From assembly GCA_913776795.1 (NCBI GenBank), contig CAJYRH010000441.1:1-6800 (forward strand): a stretch of 6,800 nucleotides of DNA, read 5' to 3'. Shown here piece after piece: positions 1 through 6,333 of the stretch. Origin of the DNA: an uncultured Pseudorhodoferax sp. GTDB lineage: Bacteria; Pseudomonadota; Gammaproteobacteria; Burkholderiales; Burkholderiaceae. The notes under the pieces were generated by a model that was not told the DNA's origin, made no database searches, and saw only the letters and a list, made by a program, of their open reading frames with translations. Both the position numbers and the translations under genes were made by a program. Within the stretch, counting starts at the first letter, position 1. Each line of letters begins with the position of its first letter.

Positions 1-11
1 CAAAACCAAGG

Positions 12-78
12 TTTTCCACACATGTGGTGCCCGCTCTACTACTACCACTATTCAGTTTCATTGAAAGATAGAAGGAAG
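12..78 (+). other. Origin-unwinding-like module 1 (DnaA box, GC spacer, CTA trios, GATAG tract)
   Basis: The module reads in order: TTTTCCACA (12-20, a DnaA-box variant with the TCCACA core), a 15-nt spacer containing GTGGTGCCCGC, then CTACTACTACCACTATT (36-52), which is five trinucleotides of CTA/CCA type followed by TT, then a less GC-rich stretch with AGATAGAAGGAAG at 66-78. On the opposite strand the CTA run reads TAG repeats, which is the form of the DnaA-trio element bound by single-stranded DnaA. The same order recurs at 513-581. The spacer is longer than the few bases I recall from Bacillus subtilis, so the match is to architecture and not to exact spacing. Confidence 0.45.
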
Positions 79-365
79 CTGGCGGGGCTGGCGTCTGACT
101 GTTGCGGCAAGCACACAGGCCCCGACAGCGTTGCGGCATCTGCATGGCGACCGTCCTCTTCCAGTACATGACCAACCGGCCCGGCAGCCTGTCGGGCGCT
201 GGATGCGAGGTGGTGCCATCGCGGTGGCGCGACGGGCTGGCAACCGGCCGCGCGTGCGGCAGCGCCGCGGTGCAACGCGTGCCGCGCGGCCGTGTCGGTG
301 CACGCACCGGATGGCCGCTTCCAGCGCGGTCGGCATCCACCAACCAGGCCTGTCCCGGACAAGCA

Positions 366-374
366 TGTGGATAG
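366..374 (-). promoter_or_regulatory. Inverted DnaA-box-like site
   Basis: The + strand reads TGTGGATAG, so the - strand reads CTATCCACA, one mismatch from the consensus TTATCCACA. It faces opposite to the other three boxes. It lies inside the loop of a wider inverted repeat: GGACAAGC at 357-364 is the exact reverse complement of GCTTGTCC at 392-399, and the latter overlaps the next DnaA-box-like site. Binding by DnaA is an inference from the motif and from the clustering. Confidence 0.4.
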
Positions 375-389
375 TTCCGGCACAAGCCG

Positions 390-408
390 GTGCTTGTCCA
401 CAGCCACG
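390..408 (+). repeat. 19-bp direct repeat copy A, containing TTGTCCACA box
   Basis: GTGCTTGTCCACAGCCACG occurs here and again, identically, at 509-527, a distance of 119 bp. The DnaA-box-like 9-mer TTGTCCACA sits inside at 394-402. The conserved flanks (GTGC before, GCCACG after) suggest an extended protein-binding site or a small duplication. A 6-bp inverted repeat, ACAAGC-CGGT-GCTTGT at 382-397, overlaps the left part of this copy but is absent from copy B. No CTA run follows this copy. Confidence 0.6.
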
Positions 409-508
409 CGGCTGCGGCGCGAGTTGTTCATGCCTGCACGACAGCACCGAAGCGTGGCGGCCCACAGCCAAGTCTGTGCCGCAAGTGCGCGGCGCGTTTG
501 AAAAAACC

Positions 509-527
509 GTGCTTGTCCACAGCCACG
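509..527 (+). repeat. 19-bp direct repeat copy B, containing TTGTCCACA box
   Basis: This is an exact second copy of the 19-mer at 390-408. It is preceded by an A6 tract (501-506) and followed directly by the GC-rich palindrome GGGCGCCC (527-534) and the CTA run. It therefore forms the DnaA-box part of module 2. Confidence 0.6.
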
Positions 528-581
528 GGCGCCCTCTACTACTACGACTATTGAGAGATAGAGAAGATAGAAGAGGGATAG
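513..581 (+). other. Origin-unwinding-like module 2 (DnaA box, GC cluster, CTA trios, GATAG tract)
   Basis: In order: TTGTCCACA (513-521); a 14-nt GC-rich spacer holding the palindrome GGGCGCCC (527-534); CTACTACTACGACTATT (536-552), which differs from module 1 at a single base; then a purine-rich tract with GATAG at 557-561, 566-570 and 577-581. The order DnaA box, GC cluster, trio repeat is that of the basal unwinding system described for bacterial origins. This copy fits the model better than module 1 because its box is closer to consensus and its spacer more GC-rich. It ends 42 bp before the proposed start of the DUF2007 gene, so the purine tract could instead or also belong to that gene's 5' leader or promoter. 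Confidence 0.5.
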
Positions 582-623
582 GGCGCGGCGCCGCTCCCCG
601 CCCCGCATAGGATGGACCCCGCC

Positions 624-935
624 ATGCAACGTGTCGCCTCCGCCCCCAACCTCATGGTCGCCACGCTGTGGGCCGACATGCTGCGGCGCGACGGCATCTC
701 GGCCACCGTGCAGCGTGCCTATGCCAGCGCCATCGCCGGCCAGATCCCGCCGGATCAGGCCCTCCCGGAGATCTGGGTCGAGGAAGACACGCATCTGGAC
801 CGTGCACTGGCCATGCTGCAAGAGCTCCAGCACCCGCCAGAGCGGCGCTGGGGCTGTCCCGGCTGCGACGAGGTGCTGGAGGGGCCGTTCGAGCAATGCT
901 GGAACTGCGGAACGCTGCGCAGGCCGGCCAGTTAG
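624..935 (+). CDS. DUF2007-family protein with C-terminal zinc-ribbon-like CxxC pair
   Basis: This is a 103-residue protein. The first 65 or so residues match the DUF2007 pattern: MQRV start, a helix with ATLWADMLRRDGI (residues 13-25), a loop, then LPEIWVEEDTHLDRALAML (47-65). DUF2007 is known only as a putative signal-transducing domain with a GlnB-like fold; its biochemical role is not established. The tail carries CPGC (78-81) and CWNC (92-95), a CX2C-X10-CX2C arrangement that should bind one zinc ion. I chose the ATG at 624 because homologues typically begin M-x-R-V and because AGGA at 609-612 could serve as a weak ribosome site. An in-frame ATG at 612 would add MDPA. The protein is soluble, with no signal peptide or membrane segment. 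The gene stops 36 bp before nadE on the same strand, so cotranscription is likely. I am confident of the family but not of the function. Confidence 0.85.
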   Translation: MQRVASAPNLMVATLWADMLRRDGISATVQRAYASAIAGQIPPDQALPEIWVEEDTHLDRALAMLQELQHPPERRWGCPGCDEVLEGPFEQCWNCGTLRRPAS

Positions 936-971
936 CATCGCGGGCCACGTCTTGACCGAGGACCCAGCGCC

Positions 972-3056
972 GTGCCCCACCGACTGAGCCAACTGCCTTT
1001 CCTGCACCCCTGGCGCCACGGTTTCGTGCGCCTGGCCGTGGCCGTGCCGCGCAACCGCGTGGCCGACCCGGTGTTCAATGCTGCGGAGACGGTGCGCCTG
1101 TACGAGGATGCGGCAGACCAGGGCGCCTCAGTCGTCGCCTTCCCCGAGCTGGGCCTGTCGGCCTACACCTGCGACGACCTGTTCCACCAGGCCACGCTGC
1201 TCGACCGCTGCCTGGAGGCGCTGCACACGGTGGCCCAGGCCACGCGCGGGCGCGATGCCGTGGCCATCGTCGGCCTGCCGCTGCGCGTGGACCACAGGTT
1301 GTTCAACTGCGCAGCCATCGTGGCCGGCGGCCGGGTGCTGGGCGTGCAGCCCAAGACCTACCTGCCCAACTACGGCGAGTTCTATGAAGGCCGGCAGTTC
1401 GCAGCGGCCGAAGCCGCCCTATCGGCCACCGTGCACCTTTTCGGCCAGGACGTGCCCTTTGGATCGGACCTGGTGTTCCGGGCCCGCCAACAGCCCCTGC
1501 TGGCCCTGCATTGCGAGATCTGCGAGGACTTGTGGGTGCCGATCCCGCCGTCGAGCTACGCCGCGCTGGCGGGTGCCACGGTGCTGGTCAACCTGTCGGC
1601 CTCCAACATCACCATCGGCAAGGCCGCCTACCGGCACCGTCTGGCGGGCCTGCAATCGGGCCGCTGCCTGGCGGCGTACCTGTATTCATCGGCCGGCATC
1701 GGCGAATCGACGACCGACCTGGCCTGGGACGGCCAGGCCCTGATCTACGAGGGCGGGGAGCTGCAGGCCGAAAGCGAGCGCTTCTCCAATGTCTCGCACA
1801 CCATCTTCGCGGACGTGGACCTGGAACGCCTGGTGCACGAGCGCATGCGGCAGAACAGCTTCGGCACCTCGGCGGCGCGGCACAAGGCGCAGCTGGCCGG
1901 CTGGCGCATGGTGGAGTTCGATCTTGCGCCGCCCAAGGCGCCAGGTGCGCTGCGCCGCACGGTGGAGCGCTTCCCCTACGTGCCGGCCGACGCCGCAACC
2001 CGCGACGAGCGCTGCCGCGAGGTCTTCAACATCCAGGTGCAGTCGCTGGTGCAGCGGCTCGAGGCTGCGCACATCGAGAAGGTGGTGATCGGCGTGTCCG
2101 GCGGTCTCGATTCGACCCACGCGCTGCTGGTGCTGGCCCAGGCCATGGACCGTCTGAACCGCCCGCGCAGCCACATCCTGGCCTACACCATGCCGGGCTT
2201 TGCCACAAGCACGCGCACGCTGGACCAGGCGCACCGGCTCATGGCCACGGTGGGTTGTACGGCCAAAGAGATCGACATCCGGCCCAGTTGCCGCCAGATG
2301 CTGGCCGACCTGGACCACCCGTTCGCGCGCGGCGAGCCTGTCTACGACATCACCTTCGAGAACGTGCAGGCCGGCGAGCGCACCAGCCACCTGTTCCGCC
2401 TGGCCAACCACCACGGCGCCATCGTGGCCGGTACCGGCGACCTGAGCGAACTGGCGCTGGGCTGGTGCACCTACGGCGTGGGCGACCACATGTCCCACTA
2501 CAACGTGAACGCCAGCGTGCCCAAGACGCTGATCAAGCACATGGTGCACTGGGTGGCCGGCCAGAACCTGCTGGGCGATGCGGGCAGCGGCGTGCTGCGC
2601 GAGATCCTGGCCACCGAGGTCAGCCCCGAGCTGGTGCCCGCCAGCGCCGATGCCGATGGCAAGGACCAGCCCGGCCAGCGCACAGAGGACACGGTGGGCC
2701 CCTACGAGCTGCAGGACTTTCACCTCTACCACATCGTGCGCCACGGCTTCGGCCCGGCCAAGGTGGCCTTCCTCGCGCACGCTGCCTGGCACGACCGCCA
2801 CCAGGGCCCCTGGCCTGACGCGTTGCAGGGTGCGCACAACCAGTACGGGCTGCCCGACATCAAGAAACACCTGCGCACCTTCGTCTGGCGCTTCTTCCAG
2901 ACCAGCCAGTTCAAGCGCAGCTGCGTGCCCAATGGGCCGAAGGTGGGCTCCGGCGGATCGCTGTCGCCCCGTGGCGACTGGCGCGCGCCCAGCGACTCGG
3001 AGGCGCGCGTCTGGATCGACGAGGTGGCTGCGATCCCCGACGACTCGGCCGCCTGA
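972..3056 (+). CDS. nadE: Glutamine-dependent NAD+ synthase (two-domain NadE)
   Basis: This 694-residue cytosolic enzyme amidates nicotinate adenine dinucleotide to NAD+ using ATP and ammonia released from glutamine, the last step of NAD synthesis. The N-terminal nitrilase-like glutaminase domain (about 15-320) shows the Glu-Lys-Cys triad: Glu59 in FPELGLSAY, Lys128 in [13 protein letters not shown], and Cys184 in CEICEDLW. The C-terminal synthetase domain (about 345-690) has the PP-loop SGGLDST (376-382), [12 protein letters not shown] (487-498), [13 protein letters not shown] (571-583), and a terminal [11 protein letters not shown] segment followed by PRGDW. Length and layout match the long form typified by Mycobacterium tuberculosis NadE (about 680 residues), not the short ammonia-dependent form. 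The start is GTG, supported by GAGGA at 958-962 nine bases upstream and by alignment of the [14 protein letters not shown] region with the usual family N-terminus. No key residue is missing. It follows the DUF2007 gene by 36 bp and ends in a hairpin. Confidence 0.95.
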   Translation: MPHRLSQLPFLHPWRHGFVRLAVAVPRNRVADPVFNAAETVRLYEDAADQGASVVAFPELGLSAYTCDDLFHQATLLDRCLEALHTVAQATRGRDAVAIVGLPLRVDHRLFNCAAIVAGGRVLGVQPKTYLPNYGEFYEGRQFAAAEAALSATVHLFGQDVPFGSDLVFRARQQPLLALHCEICEDLWVPIPPSSYAALAGATVLVNLSASNITIGKAAYRHRLAGLQSGRCLAAYLYSSAGIGESTTDLAWDGQALIYEGGELQAESERFSNVSHTIFADVDLERLVHERMRQNSFGTSAARHKAQLAGWRMVEFDLAPPKAPGALRRTVERFPYVPADAATRDERCREVFNIQVQSLVQRLEAAHIEKVVIGVSGGLDSTHALLVLAQAMDRLNRPRSHILAYTMPGFATSTRTLDQAHRLMATVGCTAKEIDIRPSCRQMLADLDHPFARGEPVYDITFENVQAGERTSHLFRLANHHGAIVAGTGDLSELALGWCTYGVGDHMSHYNVNASVPKTLIKHMVHWVAGQNLLGDAGSGVLREILATEVSPELVPASADADGKDQPGQRTEDTVGPYELQDFHLYHIVRHGFGPAKVAFLAHAAWHDRHQGPWPDALQGAHNQYGLPDIKKHLRTFVWRFFQTSQFKRSCVPNGPKVGSGGSLSPRGDWRAPSDSEARVWIDEVAAIPDDSAA

Positions 3057-3077
3057 GCGCGGGCAGCGCGCTCAGGC
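3051..3077. terminator. Hairpin between convergent genes, likely bidirectional terminator
   Basis: GCCTGAGCGC (3051-3060) pairs perfectly with GCGCTCAGGC (3068-3077) around a 7-nt loop, GGGCAGC. The stem carries the TGA stop of nadE (3054-3056) in one arm and the TGA stop of the convergent PAS-GGDEF gene (3072-3074, - strand) at the mirror position in the other. No T-run follows on either strand, so strict intrinsic termination is uncertain. It may act as a 3'-end-stabilising stem or a weak bidirectional terminator. Confidence 0.6.
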
Positions 3078-4610
3078 AGGCTTGCGTCGGTTGTCCGTGC
3101 CCACGCCCTGGTAGTAGAGGGCCTTCTCCTCGAACATGGTGCGGTCGGCCTGGTGCAGTGCGTCGTCGACCTCGGCGGCATGGTGCGCCATCGCCACGCC
3201 GATCGACAGGCTCAGGGGATGGCCAGGATAGAACTGGTTGTTCACGGCCACCATGGAGCCGATGCGGGTCTTCAGTTCCTGCGCGATCCTCTCGTCGGCG
3301 CCGGGCAGGAGCGCCACGAACTCGTCGCCGCCGATGCGCGCCACGCACCAGGGTTGTCCGGCCGTGGCGCTGGCCAGCACCTCGCCCGCACGGCGCAGCA
3401 GCACGTCGCCGATGGCGTGGCCCTTGGTGTCGTTCACGTGCTTCAGCCCGTTCATGTCGATCGCCAGCACGCCGAGCGGCCAGGGGCCCTTTCGGGCGAT
3501 GCGGCTGAGCTCGTCCACGTAGAAGGCCCGGTTGCGCAGGCGGGTCAGCGAGTCGTGCTTGCCCAGGTACTCCAGGTAAGCCTCGGCCTTCTTGCGCGCC
3601 GTGATGTCCACCAGCGAGACCAGGGCCAGGTCCCAGTGCGCCAGGTGGTCCGGCAGCACGGCGAACTGCATGTGCACGTTGATGAGGTTGCCGCCCAGTC
3701 CGTAGTTGACGGCTTCGCGCGACTGCACGAGCTTGCCGTGCCATAGCTCGATCAGCTGCTCGGCGAAGCTGTCGCGCATCTCGGAGCGGAACACCTGCCG
3801 CAGATTGGCCTTGAGTTCGTCCTGCGACGTCGCGCCGAACATCTCCAGCGTGAGGCGGTTGACCTCCAGCACCTGCACTTCGTCCATGCAATGCTCGACG
3901 AATTCGGGATGGACGTTGAGGAACACGCGGAAGTCCTGGATGCCCTGGCCGCGCACCTCGTCCAGCAGGCGCTTGACGCCGCTGAAGTCCTGCACCCAGA
4001 GCGACACCGGCGAATGGCTGAAGAGGTAGCGGGCGTAGCGCTCGCTCGCGGCCAGCAGTTCGCGCGCCCGCACGGTCTGCGTCACGTCCTCCAGCGCCAC
4101 CAGCACGCGGGCCCACGTCTGTTCGTGGCCCTTCAGCACATGCACGTGGATCCTGGCATCGATGCGACGACCGTCCAGCGCGTAGTTGACGGTGTCGTTC
4201 GAGTAGTTCAACCGGCCTTCCCAGGCGGCCTGCACTTCGCGGTGCATGACCTCCGCCGATTCCTCGCGGAAGATCTCGGGCAGGCGCGCCTGCAGTTCGT
4301 CCTGGCTGGATGCGACGAAAAGATCCAGGGTGCGCCGGTTGGCCTTGATCAGCCGCATGCCCTGGGCCCATTGCAGCAGGCGGCCGGGATCAGCCAGCAG
4401 ATGTGCATGCAGATCGGTCACGCCTTCGCTGCGCCATTGGTCCACCATGGACTTGCGCACGCTGTAATCCTCGAACCACAGCGAAATGGGCGCCCATTCG
4501 AACATCTGTTCGTAGTCGGCGGGCAAGGAGCTCATGGTGCTGGCGCCGGGGGCAAATCCGGAGGAGGCCAATGGGGCCGCCATGCACGGGGCGATCCGGT
4601 TCCATCGCAT
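3072..4610 (-). CDS. PAS-PAS-GGDEF diguanylate cyclase (paralogue 1)
   Basis: Predicted to condense two GTP into cyclic di-GMP in the cytosol under control of two PAS sensor domains. There is no signal peptide or membrane segment. In the 512-residue reading, PAS1 spans about 33-180 (EQMFEWAPISLWFEDYS start), PAS2 about 193-340 (LFSHSPVSLWVQDFS start), the linker is ITARKKAEAYLEYLG, and GGDEF runs about 350-500. Catalytic features seen are HDSLTRLRNRAF (352-363), Asp385 in AIDMNGLK, VND (392-394), and the intact GGDEF at 427-431. The position of the RxxD inhibitory site holds GQPW, so product feedback there is not expected. The start is uncertain. ATG at 4610 has GGAG three bases upstream and its extension shows coding-like third-position GC. 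An in-frame ATG at 4535 (giving 487 residues) begins at the same distance from EQMFEWAPISLW as in the paralogue at 4735-6201. The gene lies 3' of that paralogue in tandem, with an AT-rich gap suggesting its own promoter. Confidence 0.88.
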   Translation of the reverse strand: MRWNRIAPCMAAPLASSGFAPGASTMSSLPADYEQMFEWAPISLWFEDYSVRKSMVDQWRSEGVTDLHAHLLADPGRLLQWAQGMRLIKANRRTLDLFVASSQDELQARLPEIFREESAEVMHREVQAAWEGRLNYSNDTVNYALDGRRIDARIHVHVLKGHEQTWARVLVALEDVTQTVRARELLAASERYARYLFSHSPVSLWVQDFSGVKRLLDEVRGQGIQDFRVFLNVHPEFVEHCMDEVQVLEVNRLTLEMFGATSQDELKANLRQVFRSEMRDSFAEQLIELWHGKLVQSREAVNYGLGGNLINVHMQFAVLPDHLAHWDLALVSLVDITARKKAEAYLEYLGKHDSLTRLRNRAFYVDELSRIARKGPWPLGVLAIDMNGLKHVNDTKGHAIGDVLLRRAGEVLASATAGQPWCVARIGGDEFVALLPGADERIAQELKTRIGSMVAVNNQFYPGHPLSLSIGVAMAHHAAEVDDALHQADRTMFEEKALYYQGVGTDNRRKPA

Positions 4611-4651
4611 TCGCTCCAGACCGATCGTGCACCGTATGGCGTTTCCTGAAG

Positions 4652-4692
4652 ATTATGTGCAATTTGATCTGTCACATATGACAGAACTTATA
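4652..4692 (-). promoter_or_regulatory. AT-rich promoter region of the PAS-GGDEF gene at 3072-4610
   Basis: The stretch around 4640-4700 is markedly AT-rich against its surroundings and lies just upstream of the - strand gene. Two -10-like hexamers are visible on the - strand: CATAAT (complement of 4652-4657), which would start RNA about 35 nt before the ATG at 4610, and TATAAG (complement of 4687-4692). Neither has a convincing -35 at 16-18 bp. The inverted repeat at 4668-4685 lies between them. Calling it a promoter rests on base composition and position. Confidence 0.4.
4668..4685. promoter_or_regulatory. 18-bp inverted repeat, possible operator
   Basis: TCTGTCA-CATA-TGACAGA: 7-bp arms with perfect complementarity around a 4-bp centre. 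It lies in the AT-rich gap between the two PAS-GGDEF genes, about 60 bp upstream of the ATG at 4610. Such a dyad is typical of a dimeric transcription regulator site. I do not recognise the regulator. The gap upstream of the other paralogue (6202-6333) shows no similar dyad, which would allow the two copies to be regulated differently. Confidence 0.5.
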
Positions 4693-4734
4693 TTGCATGC
4701 AGTAACCAGCTGTGCTTGGCGGCCCTGTGAAACT

Positions 4735-6201
4735 TCACCCGGCCGGCCGCCGCCGCTCATGGCGACCTTCGTGGTAGAAGCGCGTCTTCGCGTCGAACAT
4801 CGCCTGGTCGGCTGCGTGCAGGGCGTCTTCCACTTCGGATGCGCGCTGTGCACTGGCCACGCCGATCGACAGGCTCAGCGCCTGTCCGGGATAGAACTGG
4901 TTGTTGAGCTCCGTCATCGATGCGATGCGGCTCTTGAGTTCCTGGGCCACGCGTTCGTCCGCGCCAGGCATCAGTGCCACGAACTCGTCTCCGCCGATGC
5001 GCGCCATGCACCAGGGTTGGCCCGCGCTGGCGCTCGAGAGAACCTCGCCCGCGCGCCGCAGCAAGGCGTCCCCCGCCACATGGCCCTCGCTGTCGTTGAC
5101 GCGCTTGAGCCCGTTCAGGTCCATCGCCAGGATGCCCAGCGGCCAAGGCCCCTTGCGTGAGATGCGGTTGAGTTCTTCCACGTAGAACGCCCGGTTGCGC
5201 AGCCGTGTCAGGGAGTCGTGCTTGCCCAGGTACTCCAGGTAGGCCTCGGCCTTCTTGCGTGCCGTGATGTCCACCAGCGAGACCAGCACCAGGTCCCAGT
5301 GCGCCCGGTGGTCGGGCATCACCGAGAACTGCATGTGGATGTTGATCAGCGCGCCGCCCAGGCCGTAGTTGATGACTTCGCGCGTCTGCTCGGTCTTGCC
5401 GTTCCACAGGTCGATGAGCTGCTCGGCAAAGGTGTCGTGCATCTCGTCGCGAAAGACCGCACCCAGGTTGCCCAGCAGTTCGTCCTGGCTGGCGGCGCCG
5501 AACATGGTGAGCGTCTGCCGGTTGACCTCCAGCACGCGGATCTCCTCCATGCAGCGGCCCACGAACTCCGGGTGCACGGAAAGAAACACGCGGAAGTCCT
5601 GGATGCCCTGGGCGCGCACCTCGTCGAGCTGCCGCTTGACGCCGCTGAAGTCTTCCACCCACAGGGATACCGGCGAGTAGTGGAACAGGTCGCGCGCATG
5701 CTGCTCGCTGGCGGCCAGTTGCCGGCGTGTCTGCACGCCTTCCGTGGTGTCCTCCAGCGAGACGAGCACACGGTCCCAGCGGTCCTCATGGCCTTGCAGC
5801 ACGCGCACGCGGATGGCCACGTCGATGCGCCGGCCGTCCAGGGCGTAGTTGACGGTCTGGTTCGCATAGTCGAGCCGGCCGTTCCACAACGACAGCATTT
5901 CAGGAAGCATGGTCGTGAGCATGTCGCCGCGGAACACGTCGGGCAGGCGCTGCTGCAGCTCCTCGAGGCTGGCTGCGCCGAACAGCGTCAGGGTCTGCCG
6001 GTTCACCTGCAGGATGCGGATGCCGGCCGCGCATTGCTGCACGCGGGTGGGTTCGGCACGCAGGTGCGCCTCCAGGTCCGTCACGCCGGCGGCGCGCCAG
6101 GCTTCGAACAAGTCCTTGAGCGCGCTGAAGTCTTCGAGCCAGAGCGAGATCGGGGCCCATTCGAACATCTGTTCGAAGTCGGTCGATTGGGGGGTGGTCA
6201 T
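4735..6201 (-). CDS. PAS-PAS-GGDEF diguanylate cyclase (paralogue 2)
   Basis: A 488-residue soluble protein, collinear over its whole length with the gene at 3072-4610 and predicted to make cyclic di-GMP. PAS1 spans about 10-155 (EQMFEWAPISLWLEDFS), PAS2 about 170-315 (LFHYSPVSLWVEDFS), followed by the linker ITARKKAEAYLEYLG and a GGDEF domain about 327-475. Seen in the catalytic domain are HDSLTRLRNRAF, Asp361 in AMDLNGLK, VND (368-370) and GGDEF at 403-407; the I-site position again reads GQPW, not RxxD. The two PAS domains also resemble each other, each with an insertion after the first strand of the form DE/AW-R-x-x-G-x-x-D before the VNRQTL segment. I chose ATG at 6201; the longer open frame begins with TTG at 6249 and its extra residues show no match to the paralogue. 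No clear Shine-Dalgarno precedes 6201. The SDR gene lies upstream on the same strand, 132 bp away. No heme- or flavin-binding signature is obvious, so the PAS ligand is unknown. Confidence 0.9.
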   Translation of the reverse strand: MTTPQSTDFEQMFEWAPISLWLEDFSALKDLFEAWRAAGVTDLEAHLRAEPTRVQQCAAGIRILQVNRQTLTLFGAASLEELQQRLPDVFRGDMLTTMLPEMLSLWNGRLDYANQTVNYALDGRRIDVAIRVRVLQGHEDRWDRVLVSLEDTTEGVQTRRQLAASEQHARDLFHYSPVSLWVEDFSGVKRQLDEVRAQGIQDFRVFLSVHPEFVGRCMEEIRVLEVNRQTLTMFGAASQDELLGNLGAVFRDEMHDTFAEQLIDLWNGKTEQTREVINYGLGGALINIHMQFSVMPDHRAHWDLVLVSLVDITARKKAEAYLEYLGKHDSLTRLRNRAFYVEELNRISRKGPWPLGILAMDLNGLKRVNDSEGHVAGDALLRRAGEVLSSASAGQPWCMARIGGDEFVALMPGADERVAQELKSRIASMTELNNQFYPGQALSLSIGVASAQRASEVEDALHAADQAMFDAKTRFYHEGRHERRRPAG

Positions 6202-6333
6202 GGTGCGCGGAATTGTGGATGACTTCTGTGCGCATCCCGCCGGCAGCAACGCCGCCAGGAGCCTATGCGCGCCAAAGCGCCAGAAGGCGGCACTGGATCG
6301 ATGCAGCCTGCCGGCACAGGCGGCCGCACGCGC

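Larger units (their letters stand above)
1..623. other. Non-coding region with DnaA-box-like sites; candidate replication origin or DnaA-binding locus
   Basis: No reading frame here on either strand resembles a known protein, and the open frames present look like the by-product of high GC. What is seen: near-consensus DnaA 9-mers at 12-20 (TTTTCCACA), 394-402 and 513-521 (both TTGTCCACA), and an inverted one at 366-374 (CTATCCACA read on the - strand). There are also two CTA-trinucleotide runs at 36-52 and 536-552, each followed by a purine-rich GATAG-containing stretch. The ends are visibly richer in A/T than the GC-rich middle (about 100-500). Clustered DnaA boxes next to CTA runs are the known layout of bacterial chromosome origins. 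The inference is a candidate origin or DnaA-titration/regulatory region. No dnaA, dnaN, rpmH or parAB is in the window, so this is not proven. The promoter of the gene at 624 must also lie here, but I see no convincing -35/-10 pair. Confidence 0.5.

Noticed and set aside
58..471. Possible small protein genes on either strand in the left region
   Set aside because: Compositions are Arg/Ala/Cys-rich with no domain pattern and no credible ribosome site; DNA-level motifs explain the region better.
48..1019. Long - strand open frame (323 codons) across the non-coding region and the DUF2007 gene
   Set aside because: The translation resembles no protein family, overlaps a well-supported + strand gene, and looks like the typical by-product of high GC.
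1686..2870. 394-codon - strand frame antisense to nadE
   Set aside because: It mirrors nadE codon structure; the nadE frame holds all catalytic motifs, while this one has no recognisable domain.
4690..4715. Sigma-54-like promoter on the - strand (GG...GC around TGGTTACTGCATGC)
   Set aside because: The GG to GC spacing is one base short of the required 10, and the flanking consensus bases are poor.
4727..4738. Short dyad GTGAA-AC-TTCAC over the stop codon of paralogue 2
   Set aside because: It is a 5-bp-arm dyad with no T-run and could easily occur by chance.
6214..6222. Single DnaA-box-like word (TCATCCACA on the - strand) upstream of paralogue 2
   Set aside because: It is isolated, has a mismatch, and lacks a CTA run or neighbouring boxes; it is likely chance.
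6306..6321. Hairpin GCCTG-CCGGCA-CAGGC after the SDR stop as a terminator
   Set aside because: The stem is only 5 bp and no T-run follows; too weak to list as a separate feature.
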